From Halobacillus shinanisalinarum (GTDB lineage Bacteria > Bacillota > Bacilli > Bacillales > Halobacillaceae): a stretch of DNA of 64,000 bases. Location: NCBI RefSeq assembly GCF_022919835.1, contig NZ_CP095074.1:2504001-2568000 (forward strand), in the 5' to 3' direction. The notes below the pieces were generated by a model, which saw only the letters and a program-made list of their open reading frames with translations, was not told where the DNA came from and made no database searches. The translations under genes and the position numbers were made by a program. Positions 21,131 to 33,857 of this stretch are shown one piece after another (positions within the stretch are counted from its first letter, which is position 1; each line of letters opens with the position of its first letter).

Positions 21131-21165
21131 CGTTATAAAATTGCTTGATTTGAGGGGTGAATCAG

Positions 21166-24100
21166 TTGACAGGTCAACTAGTTCAATACGGACGGCACCG
21201 CCAACGCAGAAGTTATGCACGTATCAGTGAAGTATTAGAGTTACCAAACTTAATCGAGATTCAAACCGCGTCTTATGATTGGTTTTTACAAGAAGGTTTG
21301 AAAGAAATGTTTAAAGACATTTCACCGATTGAAGATTTCACAGGTAACCTATCACTTGAGTTTGTAGACTATAGTCTTGGCGAGCCGAAGTATCCAGTAG
21401 ATGAGTCAAAAGATCGAGACGTAACATACAACGCACCGCTTCGTGTGAAAGTTCGTCTTCTAAACAATGAAACAGGCGAAGTAAAGGAACAAGAAGTATT
21501 TATGGGAGACTTCCCGCTAATGACAGACACAGGTACCTTTATTATTAATGGTGCTGAGCGTGTTATCGTTTCACAGCTTGTTCGCTCTCCAAGTGTATAT
21601 TTCAATAAAAAGATTGATAAAAACGGTAAGAGAGGCGTATCCGCTACAGTAATTCCAAACCGCGGAGCATGGCTTGAGTTCGAAACGGATGCCAAAGATG
21701 TTGTTCACGTTCGTATCGACCGGACTCGTAAACTTCCGATTACCGTGTTATTACGTGCTCTAGGCTTTGGAACAGATCAAGAAATTACCGATCTGATTGG
21801 TGATAATGAGTACTTGAAAAACACGTTAGAAAAGGACAACACTGAGAATAGTGAGAAAGCATTACTCGAAATTTATGAGCGTCTACGCCCGGGCGAGCCG
21901 CCTACAGTAGAGAATGCGAAGAGCTTACTCGTATCCCGTTTCTTTGACCCGAAACGTTATGACCTTGCACGCGTAGGTCGTTATAAAATGAATAAAAAGC
22001 TCCACATTAAAGACCGTCTATTTAATCAAACATTAGCAGAAACGCTCGTAGATGAAGAGACAGGTGAAGTACTAGCAGAAAAAGGTGCTAAAATCGACCG
22101 TCGTTTGTTGGATAAATTAATTCCTCATTTCGATAACGAAGAGGAAACGACAAGTGAGCGCCTGTTAGACCCATCTGATGGTGTGCTTGAAGAGCCAATC
22201 CGTGTTCAGTCTGTCAAGATTGTAGACCCGACTGATCCAGAAGGTGAACGCTCTATTAATGTAATTGGAAACGCCAATATCGATCGTGGTGTGAAGAACA
22301 TTACACCAGCAGATATTATCTCTTCCATCAGCTATTTCTTCAATTTGCTCCACACGGTTGGCGGAACGGACGACATTGACCATTTAGGTAACCGTCGTCT
22401 ACGTTCAGTTGGGGAATTGCTTCAGAACCAATTCCGTATTGGGTTATCTCGTATGGAGCGTGTGGTTCGTGAGCGGATGTCCATCCAGGACACATCTTCT
22501 ATTACACCGCAGCAATTGATTAATATTAGACCGGTGATTGCATCGATTAAAGAGTTCTTTGGGAGCTCGCAACTTTCACAGTTCATGGACCAAACGAACC
22601 CGCTTGCTGAACTGACACACAAACGTCGTTTGTCAGCACTAGGACCCGGCGGTCTAACACGTGAACGCGCCGGCTTTGAAGTTCGTGACGTACACTACTC
22701 TCACTATGGGCGTATGTGTCCGATCGAAACTCCAGAAGGGCCGAATATCGGGTTAATTAACTCTTTATCTTCCTATGCAAAAGTTAACGAATTTGGTTTT
22801 ATTGAAACACCGTATCGCCGTGTCGATCCAGAAACTAATAAGGTAACGGCGCAGATTGATTACTTGACTGCAGACGAAGAGGACAACTATGTAGTCGCAC
22901 AAGCCAACGCGAAGCTTGATGAAGATGGTTCTTTCCAAGATGAAGAGGTTATTTCTCGTTTCCGTGGGGAAAACACAGTCGTTAGCCGTGATCGTCTTGA
23001 TTACATGGATGTATCGCCAAAACAAGTTGTTTCTGCAGCAACTGCATGTATTCCTTTCCTAGAAAACGATGACTCCAACCGTTCTCTCATGGGTGCAAAC
23101 ATGCAGCGTCAAGCAGTGCCATTGCTTAAGCCCGATGCACCAATTGTCGGTACTGGAATGGAATATGTATCCGGAAAAGATTCCGGTGCTGCTGTCATTT
23201 GTCATCATGAAGGTGTTGTTGAACGCGTTGAAGCGAAAGAGGTTCTGGTACGCCGTATTTCCGAGGTTGATGGCAAGGAGGTAGAAGGTGACCTAGACCG
23301 CTATCGCTTACAGAAGTTTATCCGTTCAAACCAGGGAAGCTGCTACAACCAGCGTCCAATCGTTTCTAAAGGGGATCGTGTAACAAAAGGTGAAATCCTT
23401 GCTGACGGTCCATCGATGGATATGGGTGAGCTTGCCTTAGGTCAAAACCCACTTGTTGCCTTTATGACATGGGATGGTTATAACTATGAGGATGCCATCA
23501 TCATGAGCGAACGCCTTGTGAAAGATGATGTATATACATCCATTCATATAGAAGAATATGAGTCCGAAGCTCGTGATACGAAGCTTGGACCAGAAGAAAT
23601 CACTCGTGACATTCCTAACGTTGGCGAAGATGCCCTTCGTGACTTGGATGAGCGCGGGATCATCCGCGTTGGAGCTGAAGTGAGTGACGGAGATCTTCTA
23701 GTCGGAAAAGTAACACCTAAAGGGGTTACTGAATTGTCCGCTGAGGAACGTCTCCTACACGCAATTTTCGGTGAAAAAGCACGTGAAGTTCGAGACACTT
23801 CTCTTCGCGTACCACATGGAGCAGGCGGAATTGTACTTGATGTGAAGATCTTCAACCGTGAAGACGGCGATGAGCTCCCACCAGGTGTAAACCAATTGAT
23901 TCGTGCCTACATCGTTCAGAAGCGTAAAATTTCTGAAGGGGATAAAATGGCGGGGCGTCACGGGAACAAAGGGGTTATATCTAAGATTCTCCCTGAAGAA
24001 GATATGCCATATCTGCCAGACGGAACACCTGTTGATGTCATGCTTAACCCTCTAGGGGTTCCATCTCGTATGAACATCGGTCAAGTACTTGAGTTGCATT

Positions 24101-24693
24101 TGGGAATGGCTGCACGTCAGCTTGGAACTCGTGTAGCTACACCAGTATTTGATGGTGCTCGTGAGGAAGATGTATGGGAAACACTAGAAGAAGCAGGGAT
24201 GTCGCGTGATGCGAAAACAATCCTTTATGATGGACGTACAGGGGAACCATTTGATAACCGTGTATCTGTTGGTGTCATGTACATGATCAAGCTGGCACAC
24301 ATGGTTGATGATAAATTACACGCCCGCTCTACTGGACCATACTCTCTTGTAACGCAGCAACCGCTTGGTGGTAAAGCGCAATTCGGTGGACAGCGTTTCG
24401 GTGAGATGGAAGTATGGGCGCTAGAGGCATATGGTGCTGCTTATACACTACAAGAAATCCTTACGGTCAAGTCTGATGATGTAGTCGGTCGTGTGAAGAC
24501 GTATGAAGCGATCGTTAAAGGTGATAACGTTCCAGAGCCAGGTGTCCCAGAATCCTTTAAAGTTCTTATTAAGGAGCTTCAAAGTCTGGGTATGGATGTG
24601 AAAATTCTATCTGGTGACGAGAAGGAAATCGAAATGCGAGATATTGAAGAGGAACAAACCAAGGAATCTGAGAACTTGAACATGGAAGAATAA
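21166..24693 (+). CDS. rpoB: RNA polymerase subunit beta
   Basis: The 1175-residue product matches B. subtilis RpoB in length and starts [19 protein letters not shown] chose TTG 21166 behind GAGGGGTGA, as in B. subtilis; GTG 21157 is in frame but inside that site. The rifampicin region has wild-type-like residues ([25 protein letters not shown]). It lies upstream of rpoC with a 61-base gap. Confidence 0.97.
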   Translation: MTGQLVQYGRHRQRRSYARISEVLELPNLIEIQTASYDWFLQEGLKEMFKDISPIEDFTGNLSLEFVDYSLGEPKYPVDESKDRDVTYNAPLRVKVRLLNNETGEVKEQEVFMGDFPLMTDTGTFIINGAERVIVSQLVRSPSVYFNKKIDKNGKRGVSATVIPNRGAWLEFETDAKDVVHVRIDRTRKLPITVLLRALGFGTDQEITDLIGDNEYLKNTLEKDNTENSEKALLEIYERLRPGEPPTVENAKSLLVSRFFDPKRYDLARVGRYKMNKKLHIKDRLFNQTLAETLVDEETGEVLAEKGAKIDRRLLDKLIPHFDNEEETTSERLLDPSDGVLEEPIRVQSVKIVDPTDPEGERSINVIGNANIDRGVKNITPADIISSISYFFNLLHTVGGTDDIDHLGNRRLRSVGELLQNQFRIGLSRMERVVRERMSIQDTSSITPQQLINIRPVIASIKEFFGSSQLSQFMDQTNPLAELTHKRRLSALGPGGLTRERAGFEVRDVHYSHYGRMCPIETPEGPNIGLINSLSSYAKVNEFGFIETPYRRVDPETNKVTAQIDYLTADEEDNYVVAQANAKLDEDGSFQDEEVISRFRGENTVVSRDRLDYMDVSPKQVVSAATACIPFLENDDSNRSLMGANMQRQAVPLLKPDAPIVGTGMEYVSGKDSGAAVICHHEGVVERVEAKEVLVRRISEVDGKEVEGDLDRYRLQKFIRSNQGSCYNQRPIVSKGDRVTKGEILADGPSMDMGELALGQNPLVAFMTWDGYNYEDAIIMSERLVKDDVYTSIHIEEYESEARDTKLGPEEITRDIPNVGEDALRDLDERGIIRVGAEVSDGDLLVGKVTPKGVTELSAEERLLHAIFGEKAREVRDTSLRVPHGAGGIVLDVKIFNREDGDELPPGVNQLIRAYIVQKRKISEGDKMAGRHGNKGVISKILPEEDMPYLPDGTPVDVMLNPLGVPSRMNIGQVLELHLGMAARQLGTRVATPVFDGAREEDVWETLEEAGMSRDAKTILYDGRTGEPFDNRVSVGVMYMIKLAHMVDDKLHARSTGPYSLVTQQPLGGKAQFGGQRFGEMEVWALEAYGAAYTLQEILTVKSDDVVGRVKTYEAIVKGDNVPEPGVPESFKVLIKELQSLGMDVKILSGDEKEIEMRDIEEEQTKESENLNMEE

Positions 24694-24754
24694 TAGGCGA
24701 GATTGTGTTCTGAGCTTAGGGTAGAACCTGGACACTGAAAGGGAGGTAGGCCCC

Positions 24755-27700
24755 TTGCTAGATGTAAATAACTTTGAGTATATGAAAATTGGCTTGGCTT
24801 CGCCGGACAAGATCCGTTCTTGGTCATATGGCGAGGTTAAGAAACCAGAAACAATTAACTATCGTACGTTGAAGCCTGAGAAAGACGGCTTATTCTGTGA
24901 ACGGATTTTCGGTCCACAGAAAGACTGGGAATGCCACTGTGGGAAATACAAGCGCGTGCGTTACAAGGGCGTTGTTTGTGACCGCTGTGGTGTTGAAGTA
25001 ACCAAAGCGAAAGTACGCCGTGAGCGTATGGGGCACTTGGAATTAGCTGCCCCTGTCTCTCACATTTGGTATTTCAAAGGTATCCCAAGCCGCATGGGAC
25101 TCGTTCTTGACATGTCCCCACGTGCCTTGGAAGAAGTCATTTATTTTGCGGCATATATCGTAACGGATCCAGGTGAAACGGCATTAGACAAGAAACAGCT
25201 GCTTTCTGAGAAAGAATATCGCTCATACCGTGAAAAGTTTGGCCAAGGGTTCCAAGCCGCCATGGGTGCAGAAGCGATTCGTAAGCTTCTATTTGATATT
25301 GATCTTAATGGTGAGGTAGATACACTAAAAGAAGAGCTTAAAACAGCACAAGGGCAACGTCGTACCCGGGCGATTAAGCGTCTTGAAGTACTTGAGTCCT
25401 TCCGTAACTCAGGAAATGACCCATCATGGATGATCTTAGACGTTCTTCCGGTCATACCACCTGAATTACGTCCGATGGTCCAGCTTGACGGCGGTCGTTT
25501 TGCTACGTCTGACCTTAATGATCTTTACCGTCGTGTAATCAATCGTAACAACCGCCTTAAGCGTCTGTTAGATCTTGGAGCACCAACGATTATCGTTCAG
25601 AACGAGAAGCGTATGCTGCAAGAAGCTGTCGATGCTCTCATCGATAACGGTCGCCGTGGTCGTCCAGTTACTGGTCCAGGGAATCGTCCGCTTAAATCCC
25701 TTTCTCACATGCTAAAAGGGAAGCAAGGTCGTTTCCGCCAAAACTTACTTGGTAAACGTGTTGACTATTCAGGGCGTTCTGTAATCGTTGTAGGACCAAG
25801 CCTGAAAATGTATCAGTGTGGTCTTCCGAAAGAGATGGCTCTTGAACTGTTTAAACCGTTTGTTATGAAAGAGCTTGTTTCACGCGGCTTAGCCCACAAT
25901 ATTAAATCAGCCAAACGTAAAATTGAGCGTATACACCCTGAAGTATGGGACGTTCTCGAAGATGTTATTAAAGAACACCCTGTTTTGCTGAACCGTGCAC
26001 CAACATTGCACCGTCTCGGTATTCAGGCATTCGAACCAACACTTGTAGAAGGTCGTGCCATTCGCCTTCACCCGCTCGTATGTACAGCTTATAATGCTGA
26101 CTTTGATGGTGACCAAATGGCTGTTCACGTACCATTGTCTTCTGAAGCACAAGCAGAGGCTCGTATCTTAATGCTAGCTGCTCAAAACATCCTTAACCCT
26201 AAAGATGGGAAGCCAGTTGTTACACCTTCCCAGGATATGGTGCTAGGGAACTATTACCTTACACTTGAACGTGCCGAGGCCGTTGGCGAAGGAATGGTCT
26301 TTAAAGATCTAAACGAAGCCATCATGTCTTATCAAAATGGGTATACGCATTTGCATACACGTGTAGCTGTTCAAGCCAGCTCATTGAAAAATGAAACGTT
26401 TACTGAAAAGCAACAGCAACAATTATTGCTGACTACAGTAGGGAAGCTGATCTTTAACGAGATGCTCCCGAGTTCATTCCCTTATATGAATGAACCGACT
26501 CAGGAGAATCTGGAAGTGAAAACCTCAGACCGCTTCTTTGTTGAAAAAGGAACGGACATTAAAAAAGAGATCGCTAGCCGAGAGGAAGTTCTTCCGTTCA
26601 AGAAGGGAATTCTTGGTGACATTATCGCGGAGGTATTTAAACGCTTCTCGATCAGCGAAACCTCTAAAATGCTTGACCGTATGAAGGATCTTGGTTTTGC
26701 TTACTCTACAAAAGCTGGTATTACTGTCGGTGTATCCGACGTCGTTGTACTTCCTGAGAAACAAGAAATTCTTGAGGAAGCACAAGCTAAAGTAGATAAA
26801 GTTCTGAAGCAATTCCGTCGGGGTCTAATTACGGAAGAAGAGCGCTATGACCGAGTCATTGAAATATGGTCAGCGTGTAAAGATGATATTCAAGACCGCC
26901 TAATGCAGTCGTTGAATCCGCGCAACCCAATCTTTATGATGAGTGACTCTGGTGCTCGTGGTAACGCATCAAACTTTACCCAGCTTGCTGGTATGCGTGG
27001 TTTGATGGCTAACCCGGCTGGTCGAATCATTGAACTGCCGATTAAGTCAAGCTTCCGTGAAGGATTGACGGTACTTGAGTACTTCATCTCAACACACGGT
27101 GCACGTAAAGGTCTTGCCGACACAGCACTGAAAACAGCTGACTCGGGTTACCTTACTCGTCGACTTGTTGACGTAGCTCAGGATGTCATCGTTCGTGAAG
27201 ATGATTGCGGAACGGACCGCGGTCTTCCTGTAAGTTCTCTAAGAGAAGGAACGGAAATGATCGAGCCATTGATCGATCGTCTAATCGGACGGACAGCTTT
27301 CCAAACTGTTAAGCACCCTGAAACTGGTGAAATTCTTGCACAGCGTAATGAGGTAATCTTTGAGGATGCAGCGAAGCAAATCGTTGATTCAGGTGTTGAA
27401 AAAGTTGTAATTCGTTCAGCATTTACTTGTAATACGAAACACGGCGTGTGTAAGAAATGCTACGGACGTAACCTTGCCACAGGTGACGAAGTCGAAGTTG
27501 GAGAAGCTGTGGGGATCATTGCTGCCCAATCCATCGGTGAACCAGGTACACAGCTTACAATGCGTACCTTCCACACAGGTGGTGTAGCAGGGGATGACAT
27601 TACACAGGGTCTTCCGCGTATCCAAGAGATCGTTGAAGCACGTAATCCAAAAGGTCAAGCTGTTATAACTGAAATTGCCGGTACCGTTCATGAAATCAAC

Positions 27701-28360
27701 GAGGTGAAAGAAAAACAAGAAATCGTTGTTCAAGGATCTGTAGAGACTCGTTCTTATACAGCACCATACGGCTCTAGACTAAGAGTAACGGAAGGTGATG
27801 AAGTCGAAGCCGGTGAAGCACTGACTGAAGGTTCCATTGATCCGAAAGAACTATTAAGTGTTCAAGGTTTAGATGGGGTACAAGAATATCTTCTTAAAGA
27901 AGTTCAGAAGGTATATCGTATGCAAGGGGTTGAGATTTCCGATAAGCACGTAGAAGTTATGGTTCGCCAAATGCTGCGTAAAGTTAGAGTGCTTGACTCT
28001 GGAGATACGGATGTACTGCCTGGATCACTTCTTGAGATTCACCAATTCAAAGAAGCAAACCAGAGAGTTCTTATGGAAGGTGGCCAGCCGGCTGTCGGTC
28101 GTCCGGTTATTCTTGGTATTACCAAAGCGTCACTTGAAACAGACAGCTTCTTATCTGCAGCGTCCTTCCAGGAAACAACACGTGTCCTGACAGATGCAGC
28201 GATCAAAGGTAAGCGTGATGAATTACTCGGACTGAAGGAGAACGTTATTATTGGTAAACTGGTTCCAGCCGGTACGGGTATGACAAGGTACCGCAAGATT
28301 CAGGCACAGTCTGAAGCTAAAGAAGAGACTGAAACCGTTGAAGAAGTAACACAGCCATAA
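24755..28360 (+). CDS. rpoC: RNA polymerase subunit beta'
   Basis: The 1201-residue product has the N-terminal zinc ribbon ([19 protein letters not shown]) and the catalytic magnesium motif [12 protein letters not shown]. The second zinc site ([19 protein letters not shown]) is also present. It starts with TTG after GGGAGGT, as in B. subtilis. I see no convincing terminator after it; the promoter of ybxF follows. Confidence 0.97.
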   Translation: MLDVNNFEYMKIGLASPDKIRSWSYGEVKKPETINYRTLKPEKDGLFCERIFGPQKDWECHCGKYKRVRYKGVVCDRCGVEVTKAKVRRERMGHLELAAPVSHIWYFKGIPSRMGLVLDMSPRALEEVIYFAAYIVTDPGETALDKKQLLSEKEYRSYREKFGQGFQAAMGAEAIRKLLFDIDLNGEVDTLKEELKTAQGQRRTRAIKRLEVLESFRNSGNDPSWMILDVLPVIPPELRPMVQLDGGRFATSDLNDLYRRVINRNNRLKRLLDLGAPTIIVQNEKRMLQEAVDALIDNGRRGRPVTGPGNRPLKSLSHMLKGKQGRFRQNLLGKRVDYSGRSVIVVGPSLKMYQCGLPKEMALELFKPFVMKELVSRGLAHNIKSAKRKIERIHPEVWDVLEDVIKEHPVLLNRAPTLHRLGIQAFEPTLVEGRAIRLHPLVCTAYNADFDGDQMAVHVPLSSEAQAEARILMLAAQNILNPKDGKPVVTPSQDMVLGNYYLTLERAEAVGEGMVFKDLNEAIMSYQNGYTHLHTRVAVQASSLKNETFTEKQQQQLLLTTVGKLIFNEMLPSSFPYMNEPTQENLEVKTSDRFFVEKGTDIKKEIASREEVLPFKKGILGDIIAEVFKRFSISETSKMLDRMKDLGFAYSTKAGITVGVSDVVVLPEKQEILEEAQAKVDKVLKQFRRGLITEEERYDRVIEIWSACKDDIQDRLMQSLNPRNPIFMMSDSGARGNASNFTQLAGMRGLMANPAGRIIELPIKSSFREGLTVLEYFISTHGARKGLADTALKTADSGYLTRRLVDVAQDVIVREDDCGTDRGLPVSSLREGTEMIEPLIDRLIGRTAFQTVKHPETGEILAQRNEVIFEDAAKQIVDSGVEKVVIRSAFTCNTKHGVCKKCYGRNLATGDEVEVGEAVGIIAAQSIGEPGTQLTMRTFHTGGVAGDDITQGLPRIQEIVEARNPKGQAVITEIAGTVHEINEVKEKQEIVVQGSVETRSYTAPYGSRLRVTEGDEVEAGEALTEGSIDPKELLSVQGLDGVQEYLLKEVQKVYRMQGVEISDKHVEVMVRQMLRKVRVLDSGDTDVLPGSLLEIHQFKEANQRVLMEGGQPAVGRPVILGITKASLETDSFLSAASFQETTRVLTDAAIKGKRDELLGLKENVIIGKLVPAGTGMTRYRKIQAQSEAKEETETVEEVTQP

Positions 28361-28428
28361 AGTCATAACAATTAACACAGGATAAATGGAAGGGAAGCAT
28401 CTTCTTTCAAAAACTATCAAAAATGCAG

Positions 28429-28457
28429 TTGACATGAATTTTGGGTAGTGATAATAT
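28429..28457 (+). promoter_or_regulatory. Promoter of ybxF-rpsL-rpsG-fusA
   Basis: Consensus TTGACA (28429-28434), a 17-bp spacer and TAATAT (28452-28457) with an upstream TGA making an extended -10. Confidence 0.75.
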
Positions 28458-28503
28458 AAGCAAGGTGCTTCCGTTTATCCTTGTTACTTTGGAGGATATG
28501 AAG

Positions 28504-28755
28504 ATGTCTTATGAAAAAGTAGCACAGGCTAAATCTGATATAGTCATTGGAACCAAACAAACACTTAAAGCTATGAAAAATGGCGAAGTGAACCACGTCA
28601 TCACAGCTGATGATGCTGATCAGTTTATGACAATGAAAGTAGCCAAACTAGCTGCACAAATGAATATTCCTCATACGAACGTTGCTTCGATGGAGGAACT
28701 AGGGAATGCGTGTGGAATTGATGTTGGGGCTGCTACAGTGGCGATAAAGCAATAA
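28504..28755 (+). CDS. L7Ae-family RNA-binding protein YbxF (L7Ae-like)
   Basis: An 83-residue member of the L7Ae/L30e family that binds kink-turn RNA in B. subtilis. It begins [20 protein letters not shown] and ends [18 protein letters not shown] 28504 lies 8 bases after GGAGG; ATG 28498 is only 2 bases from it. It heads the str operon. Confidence 0.9.
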   Translation: MSYEKVAQAKSDIVIGTKQTLKAMKNGEVNHVITADDADQFMTMKVAKLAAQMNIPHTNVASMEELGNACGIDVGAATVAIKQ

Positions 28756-28852
28756 AGTTTTGGCGTTCAATCGCGAAAGCTTTGTTTTTTGCCTTTTTAT
28801 GAACCACCTGGATGTGTGGGATTTGAAAAACCTTGAAGGGAGGATATTAATT

Positions 28853-29266
28853 ATGCCAACTATAAATCAATTAGTACGTAGAGGACGCGTAAGTAAAAGT
28901 AGAAAGTCTGATTCTCCTGCTTTGAACAAAGGCTTCAATAGCTATAAAAAGCGTATGACTGATCAGTCTTCTCCACAAAAACGTGGTGTTTGCACGCGTG
29001 TAGGTACGATGACACCTAAGAAACCGAACTCTGCACTTCGTAAATATGCACGTGTTCGCCTAACTAACCAACTAGAAGTTAACGCCTACATTCCTGGCAT
29101 CGGCCACAACCTACAAGAACACAGTGTTGTTCTTATCCGTGGCGGACGTGTTAAGGACTTACCTGGTGTGCGTTATCACATCGTACGCGGTGCATTAGAC
29201 ACTGCAAGCGTTGACGGTCGTATGCAAGGACGTTCTAAATACGGTACGAAGAAACCTAAAAAATAA
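28853..29266 (+). CDS. rpsL: 30S ribosomal protein S12
   Basis: S12 lines the decoding centre. The 137-residue product starts [15 protein letters not shown] and keeps wild-type lysines in [11 protein letters not shown] (K56, K57) and in [12 protein letters not shown], the streptomycin-relevant sites. GGGAGGATATTAATT precedes ATG 28853; the frame's extension to 28760 has no matching site. Confidence 0.97.
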   Translation: MPTINQLVRRGRVSKSRKSDSPALNKGFNSYKKRMTDQSSPQKRGVCTRVGTMTPKKPNSALRKYARVRLTNQLEVNAYIPGIGHNLQEHSVVLIRGGRVKDLPGVRYHIVRGALDTASVDGRMQGRSKYGTKKPKK

Positions 29267-29320
29267 TAGATGCAAACGATATGTGTCTTAAACTAACAAT
29301 TAAGGAAAGGAGGGGAACAT

Positions 29321-29791
29321 ATGCCACGTAAAGGTCCAGTAGCTAAACGTGATGTGTTACCAGATCCAATGTATAATTCTAAGCTTGTTACTCGTTTGAT
29401 CAACCAAATCATGGTGAATGGTCAGCGCGGTAAAGCTCAGAAAATTCTTTATAAATCATTTGAACTTGTTCAGGAACGTAGCGGAAATGAAGCTATGGAA
29501 ACTTTCGAACAAGCGATGAAAAATGTAATGCCAGTACTAGAGGTTCGTGCTCGTCGTGTAGGTGGTTCTAATTACCAAGTACCTGTTGAGGTTCGCCCTG
29601 AACGTCGTCAAGCACTAGGTTTACGTTTCATTGTGAACTATGCGCGTCTACGCGGAGAGAAAACAATGGAAGAACGCCTAGCTAACGAAATTCTAGACGC
29701 AGGTAATAATACAGGTGCTGCCGTTAAGCGCCGTGAAGACATGCACAAAATGGCGGAAGCAAACAAAGCATTCGCTCACTACCGTTGGTAA
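29321..29791 (+). CDS. rpsG: 30S ribosomal protein S7
   Basis: The 156-residue head protein of the 30S subunit begins [20 protein letters not shown] and contains the conserved [26 protein letters not shown] precedes it. It is second in the rpsL-rpsG-fusA-tuf series. Confidence 0.97.
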   Translation: MPRKGPVAKRDVLPDPMYNSKLVTRLINQIMVNGQRGKAQKILYKSFELVQERSGNEAMETFEQAMKNVMPVLEVRARRVGGSNYQVPVEVRPERRQALGLRFIVNYARLRGEKTMEERLANEILDAGNNTGAAVKRREDMHKMAEANKAFAHYRW

Positions 29792-29833
29792 TCATCTGCG
29801 GAATAAACTTTCAATCAGGAAGGAGAAAAAATC

Positions 29834-31912
29834 ATGCCTAGAGAGTTCTCCTTGGAAAAGACCCGTAATATCGGAGTTATGGCACACATTGATGCCGGTA
29901 AAACGACTGCTACCGAGCGTATTCTTTTCTATACAGGACGAATCCATAAAATTGGTGAAACTCACGAAGGAGCTTCACAAATGGACTGGATGGAGCAGGA
30001 ACAAGAGCGCGGAATCACCATTACTTCCGCAGCAACAACTGCTCAGTGGAAAGACCACCGTATTAACATCATTGATACACCAGGACACGTAGACTTCACA
30101 GTAGAGGTTGAACGTTCCCTGCGTGTACTTGATGGCTCTGTAGCCGTACTTGATGCTCAGTCTGGTGTTGAACCACAAACTGAAACAGTATGGCGTCAGG
30201 CAACAACATATGGTGTTCCACGTATCGTATTTGTAAACAAAATGGACAAAATTGGTGCAGATTTCATTTATTCCTTAGGTACGTTGAAAGACCGCCTTGG
30301 AGCAAATGCTGCAGCAGTACAACTTCCGATTGGTGCTGAAGATGACTTCGAAGGAATCATCGACCTAGTAACAATGGAAGCCTACTACTACATGGATGAC
30401 CTTGGAACTCGTGCAGAAGCACGCGAAATTCCCGATGAGTACAAAGAGCAAGCTGAAGAGTATCATGGCAAGCTAATTGAAGCTGTAGCTGAACTTGATG
30501 AAGACTTGATGATGAAGTACTTAGAAGGAGAGGAATTCACTACAGAAGAGCTTAAGGAAGCTATCCGTACTGCAACTCTAACGGTGGATTTTTATCCGGT
30601 ATTCTGTGGATCTGCTTTTAAAAACAAAGGTGTTCAGCTTTTGATTGATGGGGTTATTGACTATCTTCCATCACCATTGGATGTACCCCCAATCGAAGGT
30701 CACGTACCACAAACGGAAGAGCAAGTTGTCCGTAAAGCTGACGACAAAGAACCATTCTCTGCATTGGCCTTTAAGGTTGCAACAGACCCTTACGTTGGTA
30801 AGCTAACCTTCTTCCGAGTGTATTCAGGTACACTTAACTCTGGTTCATATGTTAAGAACTCTACGAAAGATAAGCGTGAGCGTGTTGGTCGTATCCTGCA
30901 AATGCATGCCAACTCTCGTGAAGAGATTTCAACAGTATATGCCGGGGATATTGCCGGTGCTGTCGGACTTAAAGACACAGGCACTGGGGATACAATATGT
31001 GATGAAAAGAGTCTAGTTATTCTTGAGTCTATGGAATTCCCTGAACCTGTTATTGATGTTGCGATTGAGCCTAAATCCAAGGCCGATCAAGACAAAATGT
31101 CAATAGCACTTGGTAAACTTGCTGAAGAAGATCCAACGTTCCGTACGGAAACTAATGTGGAGACTGGCCAAACAATCATTGGTGGTATGGGTGAACTTCA
31201 CCTTGACATCATCGTTGACCGTCTACGTCGTGAGTTTAAGGTGGATGCGAACATTGGTGCTCCGCAGGTTGCTTATCGTGAAACATTCCGCGGCAGTGCG
31301 GAAGTTGAAGGTAAATTCGTACGTCAGTCCGGTGGACGTGGACAGTTCGGTCACGTTTGGGTTAAATTCGAACCAAACGAAGAAGGCGCTGGATACGAAT
31401 TCGTAAACAAAATCGTTGGTGGAGTTGTACCACGTGAATACATTCCATCTGTAGAAGCTGGTATAAGAGATTCTATGGAAAACGGTGTACTTGCCGGTTA
31501 CCCAATGGTTGACATCAAAGCTACCCTATATGATGGGTCTTATCACGATGTTGACTCCAATGAAATGGCTTTTAAAGTAGCTGCTTCAATGGCACTTAAA
31601 GAGGCAAAAAACAAATGTAAACCAGTTCTTCTTGAACCAATGATGAAAGTTGAAATTGTTATTCCTGAAGAATACATGGGTGATATCATGGGTGACGTAA
31701 CTTCTCGTCGTGGACGTGTTGAAGGTATGGAAACTCGAGGTACTGCTCAGGTTGTTAAATCATTCGTACCACTATCCGAAATGTTTGGTTATGCAACATC
31801 TCTCCGCTCAAACACACAAGGACGTGGAACGTACACGATGCACTTTAACCACTATGAAGAAGTTCCGAAGAGTATTTCTGAGGAAATCATCAAGAAAAAT
31901 GCTGGTGCATAA
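29834..31912 (+). CDS. fusA: Elongation factor G
   Basis: EF-G is the GTPase that drives ribosomal translocation. The 692-residue product has the P-loop AHIDAGKTT (17-25), DTPGHVDF, the NKMD guanine motif and domains II-V. AAGGAGAAAA precedes the ATG. A 127-base gap with a hairpin separates it from tuf. Confidence 0.98.
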   Translation: MPREFSLEKTRNIGVMAHIDAGKTTATERILFYTGRIHKIGETHEGASQMDWMEQEQERGITITSAATTAQWKDHRINIIDTPGHVDFTVEVERSLRVLDGSVAVLDAQSGVEPQTETVWRQATTYGVPRIVFVNKMDKIGADFIYSLGTLKDRLGANAAAVQLPIGAEDDFEGIIDLVTMEAYYYMDDLGTRAEAREIPDEYKEQAEEYHGKLIEAVAELDEDLMMKYLEGEEFTTEELKEAIRTATLTVDFYPVFCGSAFKNKGVQLLIDGVIDYLPSPLDVPPIEGHVPQTEEQVVRKADDKEPFSALAFKVATDPYVGKLTFFRVYSGTLNSGSYVKNSTKDKRERVGRILQMHANSREEISTVYAGDIAGAVGLKDTGTGDTICDEKSLVILESMEFPEPVIDVAIEPKSKADQDKMSIALGKLAEEDPTFRTETNVETGQTIIGGMGELHLDIIVDRLRREFKVDANIGAPQVAYRETFRGSAEVEGKFVRQSGGRGQFGHVWVKFEPNEEGAGYEFVNKIVGGVVPREYIPSVEAGIRDSMENGVLAGYPMVDIKATLYDGSYHDVDSNEMAFKVAASMALKEAKNKCKPVLLEPMMKVEIVIPEEYMGDIMGDVTSRRGRVEGMETRGTAQVVKSFVPLSEMFGYATSLRSNTQGRGTYTMHFNHYEEVPKSISEEIIKKNAGA

Positions 31913-31952
31913 TTGATTTTTTTGTTAAGTTCAAGTATAACTTGTAATGTAA

Positions 31953-31980
31953 CCATAGGAAGGTAGAATTCTTCCTATGG
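31953..31980 (+). other. Perfect hairpin between fusA and tuf
   Basis: CCATAGGAAG (31953-31962) / CTTCCTATGG (31971-31980) with an 8-base loop and no T run, so not a classic terminator. A weak promoter candidate (TTGTTA 31922-31927, 17 bases, TAATGT) lies just before it. Confidence 0.6.
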
Positions 31981-32039
31981 CTTCATATAAAATTAATTCG
32001 AAAATAACACTGTTATTTATTTAAAGGAGGAAATATACA

Positions 32040-33230
32040 ATGGGTAAAGAAAAATTTGACCGGTCCAAATCCCACGTAAACATTGGTACTATTGGACACG
32101 TTGACCACGGTAAAACAACATTAACTGCAGCAATCACTACTGTACTTCACAAGAAATCCGGTGAAGGCTCTGCGATGGCTTACGATATGATCGATGGTGC
32201 TCCAGAGGAACGTGAGCGTGGAATCACTATCTCCACTGCACACGTAGAGTACGAAACTGAAGCCCGTCACTATGCTCACGTTGACTGCCCAGGTCACGCT
32301 GACTATGTTAAAAACATGATCACTGGTGCTGCACAAATGGACGGAGCTATCCTAGTTGTATCTGCAGCTGATGGCCCAATGCCACAAACTCGTGAGCATA
32401 TCCTGCTTTCTAAAAACGTTGGTGTACCAGCAATCGTAGTTTTCCTTAACAAAACAGACATGGTAGACGATGAAGAGCTACTTGAACTAGTTGAAATGGA
32501 AGTTCGCGACCTTCTTTCCGAGTACGACTTCGATGGTGACGAAACACCAGTTGTAAGTGGATCTGCTCTTAAAGCACTTGAAGGGGACGAAAAATACGAG
32601 CAAGCTATCTTCGACCTTATGGAACAAGTTGATGCGTTCATCCCAACACCAGACCGTGATACTGACAAGCCATTCATGATGCCAGTTGAGGACGTTTTCT
32701 CAATCACTGGCCGTGGTACAGTTGCAACTGGCCGTGTTGAGCGTGGTCAAGTTAAAGTCGGTGACGAAATCGAAATCATTGGTATGGCAGAAAATGCTCG
32801 CAAAACTACGATCACTGGGGTAGAAATGTTCCGTAAGCTTCTTGACTATGCTGAAGCTGGCGATAATATTGGTGCGCTTCTTCGTGGGGTTAACCGTGAA
32901 GATATCAACCGTGGTCAAGTACTAGCTAAGCCTGGTTCTATTACACCACACACTAACTTCCAAGCTGAAGTTTATGTACTATCTAAAGATGAAGGTGGAC
33001 GTCACACTCCATTCTTCTCAAATTACCGCCCTCAGTTCTACTTCCGTACAACTGATGTAACTGGTGTTATTCAACTTCCAGAAGGCGTTGAAATGGTAAT
33101 GCCTGGCGACAACATCGAAATGACAGTTGAGCTTATCTCTCCAATCGCGATTGAAGATGGAACTAGATTCTCTATCCGTGAAGGCGGACGTACTGTAGGT
33201 TCTGGCGTTGTATCTAAAATTACTAAGTAA
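32040..33230 (+). CDS. tuf: Elongation factor Tu
   Basis: EF-Tu delivers aminoacyl-tRNA to the ribosome. The 396-residue product has GHVDHGKTT (about 19-27), the DCPGH G3 motif and NKTD G4 motif, plus beta-barrel domains II and III. AAAGGAGGAAAT precedes the ATG. It is followed by a strong terminator and a 790-base gap before rpsJ, larger than usual because of an inserted element. Confidence 0.98.
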   Translation: MGKEKFDRSKSHVNIGTIGHVDHGKTTLTAAITTVLHKKSGEGSAMAYDMIDGAPEERERGITISTAHVEYETEARHYAHVDCPGHADYVKNMITGAAQMDGAILVVSAADGPMPQTREHILLSKNVGVPAIVVFLNKTDMVDDEELLELVEMEVRDLLSEYDFDGDETPVVSGSALKALEGDEKYEQAIFDLMEQVDAFIPTPDRDTDKPFMMPVEDVFSITGRGTVATGRVERGQVKVGDEIEIIGMAENARKTTITGVEMFRKLLDYAEAGDNIGALLRGVNREDINRGQVLAKPGSITPHTNFQAEVYVLSKDEGGRHTPFFSNYRPQFYFRTTDVTGVIQLPEGVEMVMPGDNIEMTVELISPIAIEDGTRFSIREGGRTVGSGVVSKITK

Positions 33231-33250
33231 TAGATAATTACATGTTTATA

Positions 33251-33285
33251 AACAGGTAACGGCCATTGGCCGTTACCTGTTTTTT
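33251..33285 (+). terminator. Terminator after tuf
   Basis: A 15-bp stem AACAGGTAACGGCCA / TGGCCGTTACCTGTT followed by T6, one of the strongest terminators in the window. A 15-base palindrome centred on 33349 (TTGAACCGGGTTCAA) lies further on. Confidence 0.93.
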
Positions 33286-33374
33286 GGATTTTGCGTTCGA
33301 CTTGTTACCCATGTTGAAAATATTCTATTAACATGTCAAAGTTGAACCGGGTTCAAAAATAAAAGAAGACTATA

Positions 33375-33759
33375 AGAGGATGTCCAAAAAGTTACCAAAT
33401 GATAGAGTGAAACTTCCATCAGTGGGTGGTTACTGATGGTTCGTTGAGGACTAGACGACGTGGGTCACACAGACGTTGCCACAGGACGAGGCGACCTTAA
33501 TCGGTAGCTCCTTAAAATAGAACACTTACGGACAGTTAACCCCCGCTTAGCTTCTTATTTTCACGACGATATGTTTGGCGTTTTACTAACCGTTCATGCG
33601 GGATAAACGGCGAATTTCTTCGTTTCTCGGTTTTTCCGGTCCTCACGTATGAAAGGGATACGCTGTGGTCCTCAAAACTTTCGCTTTTATAAATTTTTGC
33701 GACGCACAGGACGTTACGATCTTTGTCGACGTTCTCATTCGTCAAACTTTTGAACACAC
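33375..33759 (+). mobile_element. Putative MITE-like non-coding insertion between tuf and rpsJ
   Basis: A 385-base stretch with no credible gene is flanked by the direct repeat ACTATA (33369-33374 and 33760-33765), which looks like a target duplication. Its ends are imperfect inverted repeats: TGTCCAAAAAGTT (33381-33393) against TGTTCAAAAGTT on the other strand (33745-33756). Internal structure includes CCATCAGT / ACTGATGG (33416-33439). Its base composition and word use differ from the genes around it. No transposase is present, so a non-autonomous element is inferred; a structured RNA is the alternative. Confidence 0.5.
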
Positions 33760-33788
33760 ACTATAATAATACCTATTTAAATACAGGG

Positions 33789-33817
33789 TTGAATTATACA
33801 TTTAAAGTGTGTATAAT
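33789..33817 (+). promoter_or_regulatory. Upstream promoter of the S10 operon
   Basis: TTGAAT (33789-33794), a 17-bp spacer and TATAAT (33812-33817). It lies just outside the right end of the inserted element. Confidence 0.6.
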
Positions 33818-33857
33818 ATTTTGAGGTGTTCATAATTTATTTTTTATGAATTCACCC

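Noticed and set aside
33536..33757. A leftward 73-codon open frame inside the tuf-rpsJ insertion
   Set aside because: No family resemblance, no ribosome binding site, very basic and low-complexity composition; better explained as part of a non-coding element.
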